Assembly (NCBI GenBank): GCA_903901335.1 | Contig: CAIUQR010000101.1 | Span: 17,132 to 81,131, forward strand | Origin: an uncultured delta proteobacterium | GTDB taxonomy: Bacteria > Desulfobacterota > Desulfobulbia > Desulfobulbales > Desulfocapsaceae | Length of the DNA: 64,000 bases | Direction of reading: 5' to 3' | Notes under the pieces: generated by a model | Database searches by the model: none | What the model was told of the DNA's origin: nothing | What the model saw: only the letters and a program-made list of their open reading frames with translations | Translations under genes and position numbers: made by a program | Shown here: piece after piece, positions 34,204-42,365 of the stretch | Position numbering within the stretch: position 1 is the first letter of the stretch | Layout: each line of letters begins with the position of its first letter

Positions 34204-34507
34204 CGGTTACTCCTTATGCTTTTGCCGACATTTATTTGACCAAGTTATTTTTGCGCAATTGCTTAGACCGCGATTATATATCTTCCACCCGCTTGTTCCT
34301 GACAACGTACAGGCAATGCCTTTTCCCTGCAGTAAAGAATTGTAAAGATGCCTTTTAACATTTCTTTACATAACTTGACCGTAACTTAACGAAGAAATGA
34401 ACGGTAATTGCCGATACCCGTCTAAGGGGAAGAGGAGAGTTGTATGCATGTAATCTGTGCCTCCCCTTTACCTCAGGAGAGACACACAACCAACGGAGGA
34501 ACCTCAT
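34204..34507. other. Divergent control region between cpxR and the EF-hand gene
   Basis: No gene. It contains a good -10 for cpxR (minus-strand TATAAT at 34273-34278 within TATATAAT, with TTGTCA 21 nt upstream), the CpxR box at 34332-34346, and for the EF-hand gene a TTGACC at 34375-34380 without a clear -10. The right end carries the CGGAGG ribosome binding site of the EF-hand gene. Confidence 0.55.
34332..34346 (+). promoter_or_regulatory. CpxR binding box (perfect)
   Basis: GTAAA-GAATT-GTAAA matches the E. coli CpxR consensus GTAAA-N5-GTAAA exactly. It lies about 75 nt upstream of the predicted cpxR start point and about 160 nt before the EF-hand gene, so it can serve either or both. Confidence 0.75.
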
Positions 34508-35449
34508 ATGAGCAGTATAAGCGGAATAAGCAGCAGCATGCTGAGTTCAATATTGACTCAGGGCATGCAATCAAGGCCGGATCCGGCTCAGAAGTTTAAA
34601 GAACTCGATACCGATAGTAACGGCGGCCTGGACAAGACGGAACTGAGTGTAATGGCGAAAGAACTCTCAAAGATGACAGGGAAGACGTTGAACGTCGATG
34701 ACATGATGACCACCTATGACGCCAACAATGATGGTCTGATGAGTCAGGATGAAGTGGGCAAAATGATGCAACAGATTCTGCCTCCGCCAAACGCAGGATC
34801 AGGGGTCAGCTCAGACCAGGCCGCCCAAGTTTACCAAGCTAATTCGGGAGATGATCAGATATCCCTCCTGCTGAAAATGCTGGGGCAGACGGCAGATTCG
34901 TCTTCAACGTCCACTTCGGGCAGCGACCAGCTTTCTACGCTGCTCAGTATGCTGGGCCAGACCACGGATTCATCTTCGACCGGCAATTCGAGCGACCCGG
35001 TTTCGACCCTGCTCAGTATGCTGAAGCAAACCGCAGATACGTCTTCGACGGACAATTCAAGACCAAGTCCGGAAGAGATGTTCAAGAAACTCGACAGTGA
35101 CGGCAGCGGTGGCCTGAACAAGAGCGAACTCGATGTCTGGGCAAAAGATTTTTCGAAGATGACCGGCCAGACCATTGATACGGCAAATGCCATCAGCACC
35201 TATGATACCAATGGGGATGGTGAGCTCAGCCAGACTGAGATGGATACTATGATGAAGGCATTACAGGAGAAGTCCGGTGGTCCTCCACCACCGCCACCGG
35301 ATATGACCGCAGGGACGGATTCAAATGCAACGGAAACCTCCCAGTCTTCTTCCAGGAATGAGCAGGTGTCCCTGATCCGTCAACTCTTAGAACAATACGC
35401 CAACAATCTTTCAACAAATTCTAACAATAGTTTGACTTCGTATATTTAG
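34508..35449 (+). CDS. EF-hand calcium-binding protein with internal Ser/Thr-rich repeats
   Basis: A 313-aa protein with four EF-hand loops: DTDSNGGLDKTE, DANNDGLMSQDE, DSDGSGGLNKSE and DTNGDGELSQTE, arranged as two pairs at about residues 29-95 and 198-258. Between them are three copies of a unit of about 23 residues beginning D-x-(I/L/V)-S-x-LLxML-x-QT-x-D-SSST. No signal peptide is seen, and a poly-proline run (GPPPPPPDM) follows the last loop. The ATG at 34508 has CGGAGG upstream. It is adjacent to a CpxR box, so it may be an envelope-stress or calcium-responsive protein; function unknown. Confidence 0.82.
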   Translation: MSSISGISSSMLSSILTQGMQSRPDPAQKFKELDTDSNGGLDKTELSVMAKELSKMTGKTLNVDDMMTTYDANNDGLMSQDEVGKMMQQILPPPNAGSGVSSDQAAQVYQANSGDDQISLLLKMLGQTADSSSTSTSGSDQLSTLLSMLGQTTDSSSTGNSSDPVSTLLSMLKQTADTSSTDNSRPSPEEMFKKLDSDGSGGLNKSELDVWAKDFSKMTGQTIDTANAISTYDTNGDGELSQTEMDTMMKALQEKSGGPPPPPPDMTAGTDSNATETSQSSSRNEQVSLIRQLLEQYANNLSTNSNNSLTSYI

Positions 35450-35702
35450 GCCCATCGGCACAACTCCCTCAGCAGGTCAGAGCCTTTCTCCTTCTCCCTG
35501 GCTCTGGCCGGCTGTTCTCAACTAGAACACAAAAGAATAACAACCTGCCTTTATGCTCTCCTTCTGTTTCAGATAACAGCTGCCGAAAAAAACCATGGTA
35601 CCCTGAGTGAAGAATTGTCAGACCCTTGTAAAGAAGGTAAAATGGCTGGGTATTCAACTTCCCTGCACCAAATAATACGAATCAACCACAAAAACAACCG
35701 GA

Positions 35703-35963
35703 ATGGAAAAGCCCAAGAAAGCCCATTCACAGCGAATTCCGTGGTGGATATATATCAGCATCGCCACCATCCTGTATTTCGGGCTGACTTATTTCCCCCC
35801 CGCCCTGCATACTGAAACCCCGTGGATCAGCTCTCTCCTGCTGGCAACGCCGAACCTGGCACCGATCGGTGCTATTGTCTTTCTCCTGCTGGGGGCCAAG
35901 GCTTTATATGCTGATCCGGACAAAAAAGGCAATTCCTCAGACAGTAAAAACAATAACGGATAA
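35703..35963 (+). CDS. Small membrane protein, 86 aa
   Basis: Two predicted membrane helices (about 12-31, WWIYISIATILYFGL region, and 45-66, NLAPIGAIVFLLLGAKAL) with a basic N-terminus and a Ser/Asn/Lys tail. I do not recognise it. The ATG has only a weak CCGGA upstream. A near-CpxR sequence (GTAAA-N4-GTAAA at 35628-35641, one nt shorter than the consensus spacing) precedes it by about 60 nt. It converges on the zinc-finger gene at 35972. Confidence 0.55.
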   Translation: MEKPKKAHSQRIPWWIYISIATILYFGLTYFPPALHTETPWISSLLLATPNLAPIGAIVFLLLGAKALYADPDKKGNSSDSKNNNG

Positions 35964-35971
35964 CAAAAAAA

Positions 35972-36220
35972 TCAAGCCATTACAGGATTTTTTTTTGCCT
36001 CATTCACTTTTTTATCCAGACAAATGGCTGCATATTCATTGGGAAACTGCAGTTCGGCGCATTCAGGACATATGCCATGACTCAGATAGACATACGGGTT
36101 TTTCTCGATATACCTGTCAACCTGTTCCCATCCCCCAGTATCATTCCTCAACCTTCCGCAAAAGGAACACAGCAACACTATTTCCAGGGCCGAACCCGCC
36201 CCAGCTGTTCTTTGTACCAT
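35972..36220 (-). CDS. Small CxxC/CPxC zinc-binding protein
   Basis: An 82-aa protein with LCSFCGRLRNDTGGWEQVDR, then YLSHGICPECAELQFP. This is the module often seen at the C-terminus of PAS and receiver proteins (CxxCxxIRDxxGYWxQxExY...SHGICPECxxxLYP), here on its own. The four cysteines should hold one zinc. The partner and role are unknown. The ATG at 36220 has a strong GGAGGAGAGG. Just upstream, 8-bp arms CCGGAATT/AATTCCGG (36232-36239 and 36273-36280) and a TATACT -10 (minus strand, 36283-36288) suggest a regulated promoter. Confidence 0.7.
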   Translation of the reverse strand: MVQRTAGAGSALEIVLLCSFCGRLRNDTGGWEQVDRYIEKNPYVYLSHGICPECAELQFPNEYAAICLDKKVNEAKKNPVMA

Positions 36221-36588
36221 ATCCTCTCCTCCCGGAATTTACGAGATCCATCGATATTCTGTCGCAGATTGTAATTCCGGCCAGTATACAATACGGAACT
36301 TACATTTTTCCTACATTGGTGGACAGAGAGGAGAAATATCGGGACTTTTAGACGGAGGTTTTATTCATAACCAACCGAATTAAATTAAATATTTTGATAA
36401 ATAAATTTATTTTTTGACCGCGGGAGTTGCAAAGATTCCGGCAAAGGTTCTCTGACCGGGAAATGACAGTTCCGACCAGACCCTGAAAGAAATGACTGCC
36501 GGGATGCGGTCTATGATACCGCTTCCCGGCAGCAAGGAACAGGATATTTAGAGAATGGAAAGGGGGAGGGTCCCCCCCCGGCAGGATA
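36221..36588. other. Intergenic region with inverted repeats and AT-rich tract
   Basis: No gene seen. It carries the promoter-side repeat of the zinc-binding gene (36232-36280), an AT-rich tract at about 36375-36415, the hairpin at 36496-36532 and a G/C-run palindrome (GGGGGAGGGTCCCCCC region, 36561-36580) directly behind motB. Confidence 0.55.
36496..36532 (-). terminator. Probable terminator of flbD-motA-motB
   Basis: Arms CTGCCGGGATGCGGT and ACCGCTTCCCGGCAG pair over 15 bp with one mismatch and a 7-nt loop. Read on the minus strand it is followed by TCATTTCTTTC, a modest T-rich tail, about 60-90 nt after the motB stop. Confidence 0.5.
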
Positions 36589-37650
36589 TTATTCCGATTG
36601 TTTGCCGGGTTTCATAGGTTCTCCCTGTTCGCCGGCATTGGACAGGACCACCACATCGACACGGCGGTTTTTCTGCCGACCCTCCTCCAAACTGTTGTCG
36701 GCAATGGGGCGATACTCACCATACCCTATTGCCGAAACTCTCTCGGGAGGAAATTCATGGGCATCGATCAGATAATGGACGATATTCGTAGCACGGGCAG
36801 TGGAGAGTTCCCAGTTCGACGGAAACTGAGATGTCTTGATCGGCACATTATCGGTATGCCCTTCAATCCGAATGGAATTGGAATACTTTCTGATTGCTTC
36901 TGTGATATTATCAAGAAGATACATTGATCTGGCTCGAACATTGGCCTTACCGGAATCGAAAAACTCCGTATCCTTCAGGCTGATCACCAGACCCCGCGGA
37001 CCGATATCCAGCTTGACCTTGTCCTCAGCACCTTTTTCCTGGAGGAAGGCCATGATGTTTTCCTTGATCTTCTTGAATTCCTGCATGTCGGCTCTGCTTT
37101 TTTCTTTTGCCATTTCAGCAGGTTTTATCTGATCCTGTTCTTGAACCTTGCTCTCCGGCGATTGCTCCGTCTGCGTTTTCGCAGGAGAGGTGAGCTTCGG
37201 ACTTACGCTTTTTTCTGCCGGAGGAGCAAGATCCGGTTTAACGGCTTTTTCTTCCGGTGACTTCACCTTTTCTTTCTGTTCCTGGACATGAGCAAGATCG
37301 GGGGCGCTGAAGACCTCATCAACGAGATCCTTCGGCTCCGGTTTTATCTTCGACTTGTATCTATCTCCGCCCGGAGGTCTGGTATCAGTCGAGGTTTTCT
37401 TCATGAGATTCGGCATCGGAATCAAATTGGAGGTATCGATAACATTAAAGGCCGGAGCCGAAGTGGATTTGGAGACGCCGAAGGCCTCGTTTGTAGAGGC
37501 TATGACCTTCGCCACCTTTGCCTTGTCGACTTGTGACATTGCATACAAGGTTACAAACACTGCAAACAACAATGTAATAAAATCGGCATAGGATACCAGC
37601 CAGCGCTCATGATTCGGTTCCTTCTCGTGTTCTTCTTTCTTGCGGCCCAT
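36589..37650 (-). CDS. motB: Flagellar motor protein MotB-like
   Basis: A 353-aa stator subunit. The N-terminal helix SYADFITLLFAVFVTLYA carries the proton/sodium-binding aspartate D23. A long charged Pro/Lys/Glu linker (about 90-195) precedes the OmpA/MotB peptidoglycan-binding domain (about 210-340) with FFDSGKANVR, RIEGHTDNVPI and NWELSTARA and RVSAIGYGE. It anchors the stator to the cell wall. It starts 2 nt after the motA stop. The linker is longer than in E. coli MotB. Confidence 0.93.
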   Translation of the reverse strand: MGRKKEEHEKEPNHERWLVSYADFITLLFAVFVTLYAMSQVDKAKVAKVIASTNEAFGVSKSTSAPAFNVIDTSNLIPMPNLMKKTSTDTRPPGGDRYKSKIKPEPKDLVDEVFSAPDLAHVQEQKEKVKSPEEKAVKPDLAPPAEKSVSPKLTSPAKTQTEQSPESKVQEQDQIKPAEMAKEKSRADMQEFKKIKENIMAFLQEKGAEDKVKLDIGPRGLVISLKDTEFFDSGKANVRARSMYLLDNITEAIRKYSNSIRIEGHTDNVPIKTSQFPSNWELSTARATNIVHYLIDAHEFPPERVSAIGYGEYRPIADNSLEEGRQKNRRVDVVVLSNAGEQGEPMKPGKQSE

Positions 37651-37652
37651 GC

Positions 37653-38429
37653 TTACCCCTCGTCGCCCTCCGATTTTTTTCTTTCCGATGCCAGGAACCC
37701 TTGGAGTTTCATGATAATAAGCCTCGGGTTCATGCCGGATTGGATATCAAGAAGGCCTTCAATTATCAAAGTTTTCATCAGCACCTGTCGTTTCAAGATC
37801 TTCTTGAGTTTCGTACCGGTAGGAATACAGATGATGTTGGCAATCATCAACCCATAGATGGTGGCAACGAAGGCCACCGCTATGCCGGACCCCAGCTTCG
37901 ACGGGTCGGAAAGATTTTCCATAACATGGATCAGACCAAGAACCGCGCCGATGATGCCGATAGTGGGAGCGAATCCTCCCGCCGCCTCGAAGACCTCTGC
38001 GCCTGCCTTCTCATGGGATTCGAACGCGGCCAGCTCAATCTCCATGAAATCTTGGAACTGCTGGGGATCAGTGCCGTCAACCACCAGCTGCAGGGCCTTC
38101 GTTTTGAACGCATCTCCCATTGAGTCGTTGATCAAAGGCTGGAGGGCGAGCAGACCGTTGCGTCGCGCCATCTCGGAATACGACGCAAGGTCCTTGATCA
38201 CCTGCTCCATATCCGGTTCACCCGGGAAGATGATCTTCTTTACATCTTTCAGGGCCTTGATCAGGTCCCTCATCGGAAAGGAAACACATGTGGCCCCCAG
38301 AGTCCCGCCCGCGACGATTAAAAACGCGGTCGGCTGGATCAGCGCCGAGATATGCCCACCTTCGAGAATCTGACCGCCGATCACTGCACCGAATCCCAGT
38401 ACCAGACCAACTATTGTTGCTAAATCCAT
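37653..38429 (-). CDS. motA: Flagellar motor protein MotA/PomA-like
   Basis: A 258-aa four-helix stator subunit of the PomA/MotP branch: LATIVGLVLGFGAVIGGQIL opens the first helix, and the third and fourth helices contain GGFAPTIGIIGAVLGLIHVM and GIAVAFVATIYGLMIANIIC. The cytoplasmic loop has many charged residues for FliG contact (MARRNGLLALQPLIND). Whether it uses protons or sodium is not settled by this sequence. It is translated with motB and follows flbD. Confidence 0.94.
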   Translation of the reverse strand: MDLATIVGLVLGFGAVIGGQILEGGHISALIQPTAFLIVAGGTLGATCVSFPMRDLIKALKDVKKIIFPGEPDMEQVIKDLASYSEMARRNGLLALQPLINDSMGDAFKTKALQLVVDGTDPQQFQDFMEIELAAFESHEKAGAEVFEAAGGFAPTIGIIGAVLGLIHVMENLSDPSKLGSGIAVAFVATIYGLMIANIICIPTGTKLKKILKRQVLMKTLIIEGLLDIQSGMNPRLIIMKLQGFLASERKKSEGDEG

Positions 38430-38482
38430 ATCTGTAATCTTTTACTGGAATATTTTTGAATTTGATGCATATGTTATGAAAA

Positions 38483-38701
38483 TCATACTGTCATATTAAT
38501 CTGTTTTGCGATGCCGGCCCTTTGCAGAACTTCCACATTAAAGGCTATTATTTTTTCTTGTATCTGCGTGCCCGATTCAAGAACCAGATAGCGATTTCCG
38601 TTGCTCATGGTTATACAGGTATCCGGTGATTCTTCAATAATCTCGAAGAGCGTATGATTTAAAAGACACTCCGTCCCGTTGATTTTCGTCAGTTTTATCA
38701 T
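38483..38701 (-). CDS. flbD: FlbD-family flagellar protein
   Basis: A 72-aa protein of the short FlbD family (not the Caulobacter sigma-54 regulator), starting MIKLTKINGTECLLNHTLFE and containing PDTCITMSNGNRYLVLES and the KIIAFN segment. It is typically found in front of motA-motB, as here. A TCAGGAGGGT-type ribosome binding site precedes the ATG. Its exact role in flagellar assembly is poorly known. Confidence 0.88.
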   Translation of the reverse strand: MIKLTKINGTECLLNHTLFEIIEESPDTCITMSNGNRYLVLESGTQIQEKIIAFNVEVLQRAGIAKQINMTV

Positions 38702-38895
38702 TATACCCTCCTGAAATTATAGTTAATCAAAAAGAAAAAAGAACAACAAGAAAATACTGTACCGAGAGGGCCGGAAGCACATTTTTTTAGTACCTTAGAA
38801 ATAATTTTCTGTGTATTTTTTGCTGTAAATTATTTTATGAAGGTACTTATCCCGTTAATCGAAGTTAGGGTTTCTTCCGTTTCCCGTTCAAAAAA

Positions 38896-38904
38896 TGTTA
38901 TACT
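38896..38904 (+). promoter_or_regulatory. Extended -10 promoter of the O-methyltransferase-like gene
   Basis: TGTTATACT, an extended -10 identical in form to that of ilvD; the -35 is weak. The transcript would start near 38911, about 47 nt before the start codon. Confidence 0.45.
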
Positions 38905-38957
38905 GAAACATCTAACCAAGTCATGGTATTCGATAAACACATCTACAGGAGAGGGCT

Positions 38958-39950
38958 ATGGTAAGAGAATGGAATGCCGGAACATTTCTCAGTGTTTCAA
39001 GCGCATACTGGCATGGTTGCGCACTACAGGCCGGCGTCAGATTGGAACTCTTCACGGTCCTTGCCGACAGGATGTCGACACTTTCCGAGATTGCCGGAAA
39101 AACACAAACAGACCGCCGGGGGATGGAATATCTGCTCAATGCGCTTTCGGCCATGGGCCTGCTTATCAAAGAGGATGACTCTTATAGAAATTCGGCTGCG
39201 GCCCTTGATTTTCTCTGCAAGGACTCCCCGCGTTATCTCGGCCATATCCTGCTTCACCACCATCATATCCTGGACGGCTGGGCCCAGCTTGACGTGGCGG
39301 TGAAGACCGGCGCTCCCGTCAGCAGACGTTCCTATGGTACGGAGATTGAACGGGAGAGCTTTCTGATGGGCATGTTGAACCTGGCCATGGCAATTGCCCC
39401 GGACATTGCAGGTCGGATAGAACTGAAAGGCCGTAAACATCTGCTGGATCTGGGCGGAGGTCCCGGCACCTATGCTATCCACTTCTGTCTCGCCAATCCG
39501 GATCTGCGAGCGGCAATCTTTGATAGACCGACAACGAAACCATTCGCTCAAAAAACCGTGGCAGGATTCGGCCTGGCTGAGCGTATCGATTTTCTCGGTG
39601 GTGACTTCAATACCGATCCAATCCTCGGTGGCCCCTACGATGTCGCCTGGCTCTCCCATATCCTGCACAGCAACGGACCAGCCGAATGCCGCGAGATGAT
39701 CCGCAAGGTCCTGGCCGTTATGGAACCCGGCGGCCTCGTTCTTATCCATGATTTCATCCTCGACAACACCAAGGATGCACCTGAATTCGCCGCCCTTTTT
39801 TCTTTGAATATGTTGATCAACAATCCGCAGGGGCGAACCTATTCCGAAGAAGAGATCACCCGGATGCTTCGGGAAAACGGCGTAAAAGAGATCGAAAGGT
39901 TTCCCTTCCGGGGGCCAAACAGTTCTTCCATCATCTGCGCCAAAATTTAA
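38958..39950 (+). CDS. SAM-dependent O-methyltransferase, plant-OMT/acetylserotonin family
   Basis: A 330-aa methyltransferase. The N-terminal dimerisation winged helix (about 1-95, SAYWHGCALQAGVRLELFTV and RRGMEYLLNALSAMGLL) is followed by the Methyltransf_2 domain with SAM motif HLLDLGGGPGTYAIHF, the FDRPTTKPFA segment, FLGGDFNTDP and WLSHILHSNG. The substrate is probably a hydroxylated aromatic, but nothing nearby identifies it. ATG at 38958 is preceded by AGGAGAGG. Confidence 0.87.
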   Translation: MVREWNAGTFLSVSSAYWHGCALQAGVRLELFTVLADRMSTLSEIAGKTQTDRRGMEYLLNALSAMGLLIKEDDSYRNSAAALDFLCKDSPRYLGHILLHHHHILDGWAQLDVAVKTGAPVSRRSYGTEIERESFLMGMLNLAMAIAPDIAGRIELKGRKHLLDLGGGPGTYAIHFCLANPDLRAAIFDRPTTKPFAQKTVAGFGLAERIDFLGGDFNTDPILGGPYDVAWLSHILHSNGPAECREMIRKVLAVMEPGGLVLIHDFILDNTKDAPEFAALFSLNMLINNPQGRTYSEEEITRMLRENGVKEIERFPFRGPNSSSIICAKI

Positions 39951-39964
39951 TATCATAATTTCCA

Positions 39965-39994
39965 TTGAAATTGTCCGGTAAATGGCTGTATTAT
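39965..39994 (+). promoter_or_regulatory. Promoter before yaiL
   Basis: TTGAAA (39965-39970) and TATTAT (39989-39994) with an 18-nt spacer and a TG before the -10. The start would fall in the inverted repeat at 39992-40012. Confidence 0.45.
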
Positions 39995-40012
39995 AACTTC
40001 GCTGAAGTTATA
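39992..40012. repeat. Perfect inverted repeat at the yaiL promoter
   Basis: TATAACTTC-GCT-GAAGTTATA, 9-bp arms with a 3-nt loop, followed by CTTTCTTTTATC. It may be an operator over the start point of yaiL, a stem at the 5' end of its mRNA, or a terminator for the methyltransferase gene that ends at 39950. Confidence 0.6.
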
Positions 40013-40064
40013 CTTTCTTTTATCTGAAATATTATGGACTTATTTAGTCAGGGAGCGGAGGACG

Positions 40065-40604
40065 ATGGGCAGCACACTTCAAGACCAGTTTCTGAAAATG
40101 GGACTGGTCGACAAAAAGCAGGCAAACACAGTAAAAAAGGCACAACACAAGAAAAAGGCCGAACAAGGGAAAAAGGAAAGTATCAACGAAGGAATAATTC
40201 AGGCCCAACAGGCCCTGGCGGCCAAGAAAGAACGCAGCAGACTGCTGAATCAAAAAAAGAACGAGGAGTTGAAGGAACAGGAAACAGCCGCTCAGATACG
40301 GCAGCTCATTGACTCCAACCGGATATCGATGGCAGGGGGAGAGACCCCGTACAATTTCACCGACAGCAACAAGATCAAGCGTTTATTCTTAAAGAAGGAG
40401 ACGATCGAACAGCTGAGCCGGGGAACTCTCGCCATTATCAGACAGGCCGGTGAATATCAGATTGTCCCTGCCGGGGTCGCCCTGAAAGTGCAGAAATTCA
40501 ATAGAAAACTGGTTGTTGTCTTCCATGCTCAAGAAAAGAACCCTTCGGTCGATCAGGACGATCCTTATGCCGAATTCCAGGTCCCTGAAGATCTGATCTG
40601 GTAA
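40065..40604 (+). CDS. yaiL: DUF2058 family protein (YaiL-like)
   Basis: A 179-aa protein matching E. coli YaiL in length and layout: LQDQFLKMGLVDKKQANTVK at the start, a long Lys/Gln/Glu-rich helical middle, AAQIRQLIDSNRISMAGG, YNFTDSNKIKRLFL, and the ending DDPYAEFQVPEDLIW. It is a nucleoid- or polynucleotide-associated protein of unclear function. The reading frame starts with ATG at 40065 after GGAGGACG. The next gene is convergent. Confidence 0.9.
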   Translation: MGSTLQDQFLKMGLVDKKQANTVKKAQHKKKAEQGKKESINEGIIQAQQALAAKKERSRLLNQKKNEELKEQETAAQIRQLIDSNRISMAGGETPYNFTDSNKIKRLFLKKETIEQLSRGTLAIIRQAGEYQIVPAGVALKVQKFNRKLVVVFHAQEKNPSVDQDDPYAEFQVPEDLIW

Positions 40605-40705
40605 CTGTACCATTGTCCGGCAAAGGCAGCGAGAACGAGTTACAAATTTTCTCAACCATCTCTGAGCGTTATTCCTGAATCCCTTCCCTACCGGTCGGAT
40701 CTATA

Positions 40706-41107
40706 TCATCCTTTTTCTATATCACGATGAAAGACCGTCAATTCGACGGGTTGTTTTCGCAAGATCTGCTGCAAAACCTCAACCACCGCCACCGAACGAT
40801 GCCTTCCACCCGTACACCCTACGGCCAGATGCAGTTCCTCTTTCCCGGCCAGACTGTTCTTACTCACTAAAAAAAGGACCAGGGGCTCAATCAACTGCAG
40901 GAATTCCTTCCCTGCTGTACTTCTGACCACATAATCGGCAACATCCTCGTCCAGACCGGTCCGTAAGCGCAGGGCATCAACCCAGTAAGGATTCGGCAGA
41001 AAACGCACATCCCAGAGCAGGTTGATATCTCCCGGTATGCCATATTTGAATCCAAAGGAGAAAAGGGTAACATGCAAGGGCTTGACAGAACCGGTTCCAG
41101 CAATCAT
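40706..41107 (-). CDS. Stand-alone RapZ C-terminal domain protein
   Basis: A 133-aa protein equivalent to only the C-terminal half of RapZ (YvcJ): HVTLFSFGFKYGIPGDINLL, WDVRFLPNPYW, TGLDEDVADYV and HLAVGCTGGRHRSVAVVE. In RapZ this half binds GlcN6P and the small RNA GlmZ; the N-terminal P-loop domain is absent here and nothing P-loop-like lies upstream. The GCTGGxHRS loop resembles a phosphate-binding loop. The ATG at 41107 has no clear Shine-Dalgarno. Role unknown; sugar-phosphate or RNA binding is inferred. Confidence 0.85.
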   Translation of the reverse strand: MIAGTGSVKPLHVTLFSFGFKYGIPGDINLLWDVRFLPNPYWVDALRLRTGLDEDVADYVVRSTAGKEFLQLIEPLVLFLVSKNSLAGKEELHLAVGCTGGRHRSVAVVEVLQQILRKQPVELTVFHRDIEKG

Positions 41108-41174
41108 AGGTTCACGAAATCGAAGTGGAAGGGGGCACAGCCGGAAAAATCCGGGCGTTCAAGAACCCGCCCCT

Positions 41175-42062
41175 TTAATCCCGCCCCTCTGTTTTGTTTG
41201 TGATTTTAATATAATGCATTTCCTTAACAATATCTTGAGCATCCTTTTTCTTCTTTTGGAACACCCTGGCAATCTCGTCCGCCGTTGAGGGCAGTTCCTT
41301 GTCTCTATTATATATTTCTGTCAGCTCATTGTAGTATTTATAGAAAAAGAGAAAAAGATCCTGGTAGCAGTCTTCAGAAAACTGGTTGATGATAATGGTA
41401 ATAAGCTTGCCGTCTTTATCCGTCACCGTCCTAGTCTTCTGAAATGCCTGAATAGTATCCTGGAAGAGCTTTGTGAGATACTCCACATCTCTGACATCCT
41501 GAATCTTATCGAAATCTTCCTGAAATTTTGAAATTGTCGAATAGACAAAACGGGTAATCTTATTCTGATCGAAGACCTTTTCAGCCTTGTTAAGAGCACT
41601 TTTGAAGAGACCTCTGCTGGAAGTGCTTTCTTCCCTGATCCTCTCTTTGACATCGGCTACTCTGGCAAAGATTATTTTTTCAATATCCGCTTCTTTGGCC
41701 TTTAGCTCCTTGGCCTTCTTTTCCAGCTTTTTAGCCTGCTTGAAGAGCTCTTTGTCAATATTCTCAAATTCCTGCCGCCAGATTGATTTCTCGTAAAATG
41801 ACGTTAATTCACTTTCAATCCTGGCAATCTCCTCGATTTCATCCTTTTGAGAAAGCCCAAGTTCGGCGATAAATTCTCCATCCATATGATCGGCGGCATC
41901 GGAAATACGTTCCCGATTTTTTCTGATGGCCTCGATGGACTGGTTGACGGCGGCGGTGACATTGTTCGCCGCACTTTCGATTATCTCTTTTAATCTTTCA
42001 TTTCCCGAAATAAGGTATTTGTTTATTGTACTGAATTCATTGAATTTTTCAGATAAATCCAT
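41175..42062 (-). CDS. Coiled-coil protein of unknown function
   Basis: A 295-aa, highly charged and largely helical protein that I do not recognise. Long heptad-like stretches are seen at about 18-50, 85-150 (KQAKKLEKKAKELKAKEADI) and 155-200; the C-terminal 90 residues include FSEDCYQDLFLFFYKYYNEL. No signal peptide or membrane helix. Base composition is more AT-rich than its neighbours, which may point to transfer. It is on the same strand as the MFS gene but 303 nt away, so not clearly in an operon with it. Confidence 0.65.
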   Translation of the reverse strand: MDLSEKFNEFSTINKYLISGNERLKEIIESAANNVTAAVNQSIEAIRKNRERISDAADHMDGEFIAELGLSQKDEIEEIARIESELTSFYEKSIWRQEFENIDKELFKQAKKLEKKAKELKAKEADIEKIIFARVADVKERIREESTSSRGLFKSALNKAEKVFDQNKITRFVYSTISKFQEDFDKIQDVRDVEYLTKLFQDTIQAFQKTRTVTDKDGKLITIIINQFSEDCYQDLFLFFYKYYNELTEIYNRDKELPSTADEIARVFQKKKKDAQDIVKEMHYIKITNKTEGRD

Positions 42063-42365
42063 AGTTATTCGAAGAGTGATGAAAGTTAATGGATACTCAG
42101 TTCCGCATCGGTACTGAACGTTTCCCGCACTGCACGCCTCAGATACTCACAAGCACAACCTCAGAAAAACACATCGGAACTCCCCCAAGATCTGAATCGT
42201 TTTGCCATATTATGTGATAAGCTCTAGCATATCATAAATCTGAAAACAATTTGCCGCAATATATCTTACTCACTGAGAACCTGAAATTCCTGGAGGAAAC
42301 AGGAAAGTACCTGCTAAACTACCAGCTATGATAAGTATAATACCTCTAACAACCGGAAGCAACTA
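42063..42365. other. AT-rich intergenic region
   Basis: Between the MFS stop and the coiled-coil gene start, both on the minus strand. A small hairpin TTCCTG/CAGGAA lies at about 42288-42306 and AT-rich, promoter-like sequence at 42210-42260. No gene or known RNA was seen. Confidence 0.45.

Noticed and set aside
34973..35250. Repeats in the EF-hand gene as a CRISPR array
   Set aside because: Repeats are coding, imperfect and without spacers of constant length; no cas genes.
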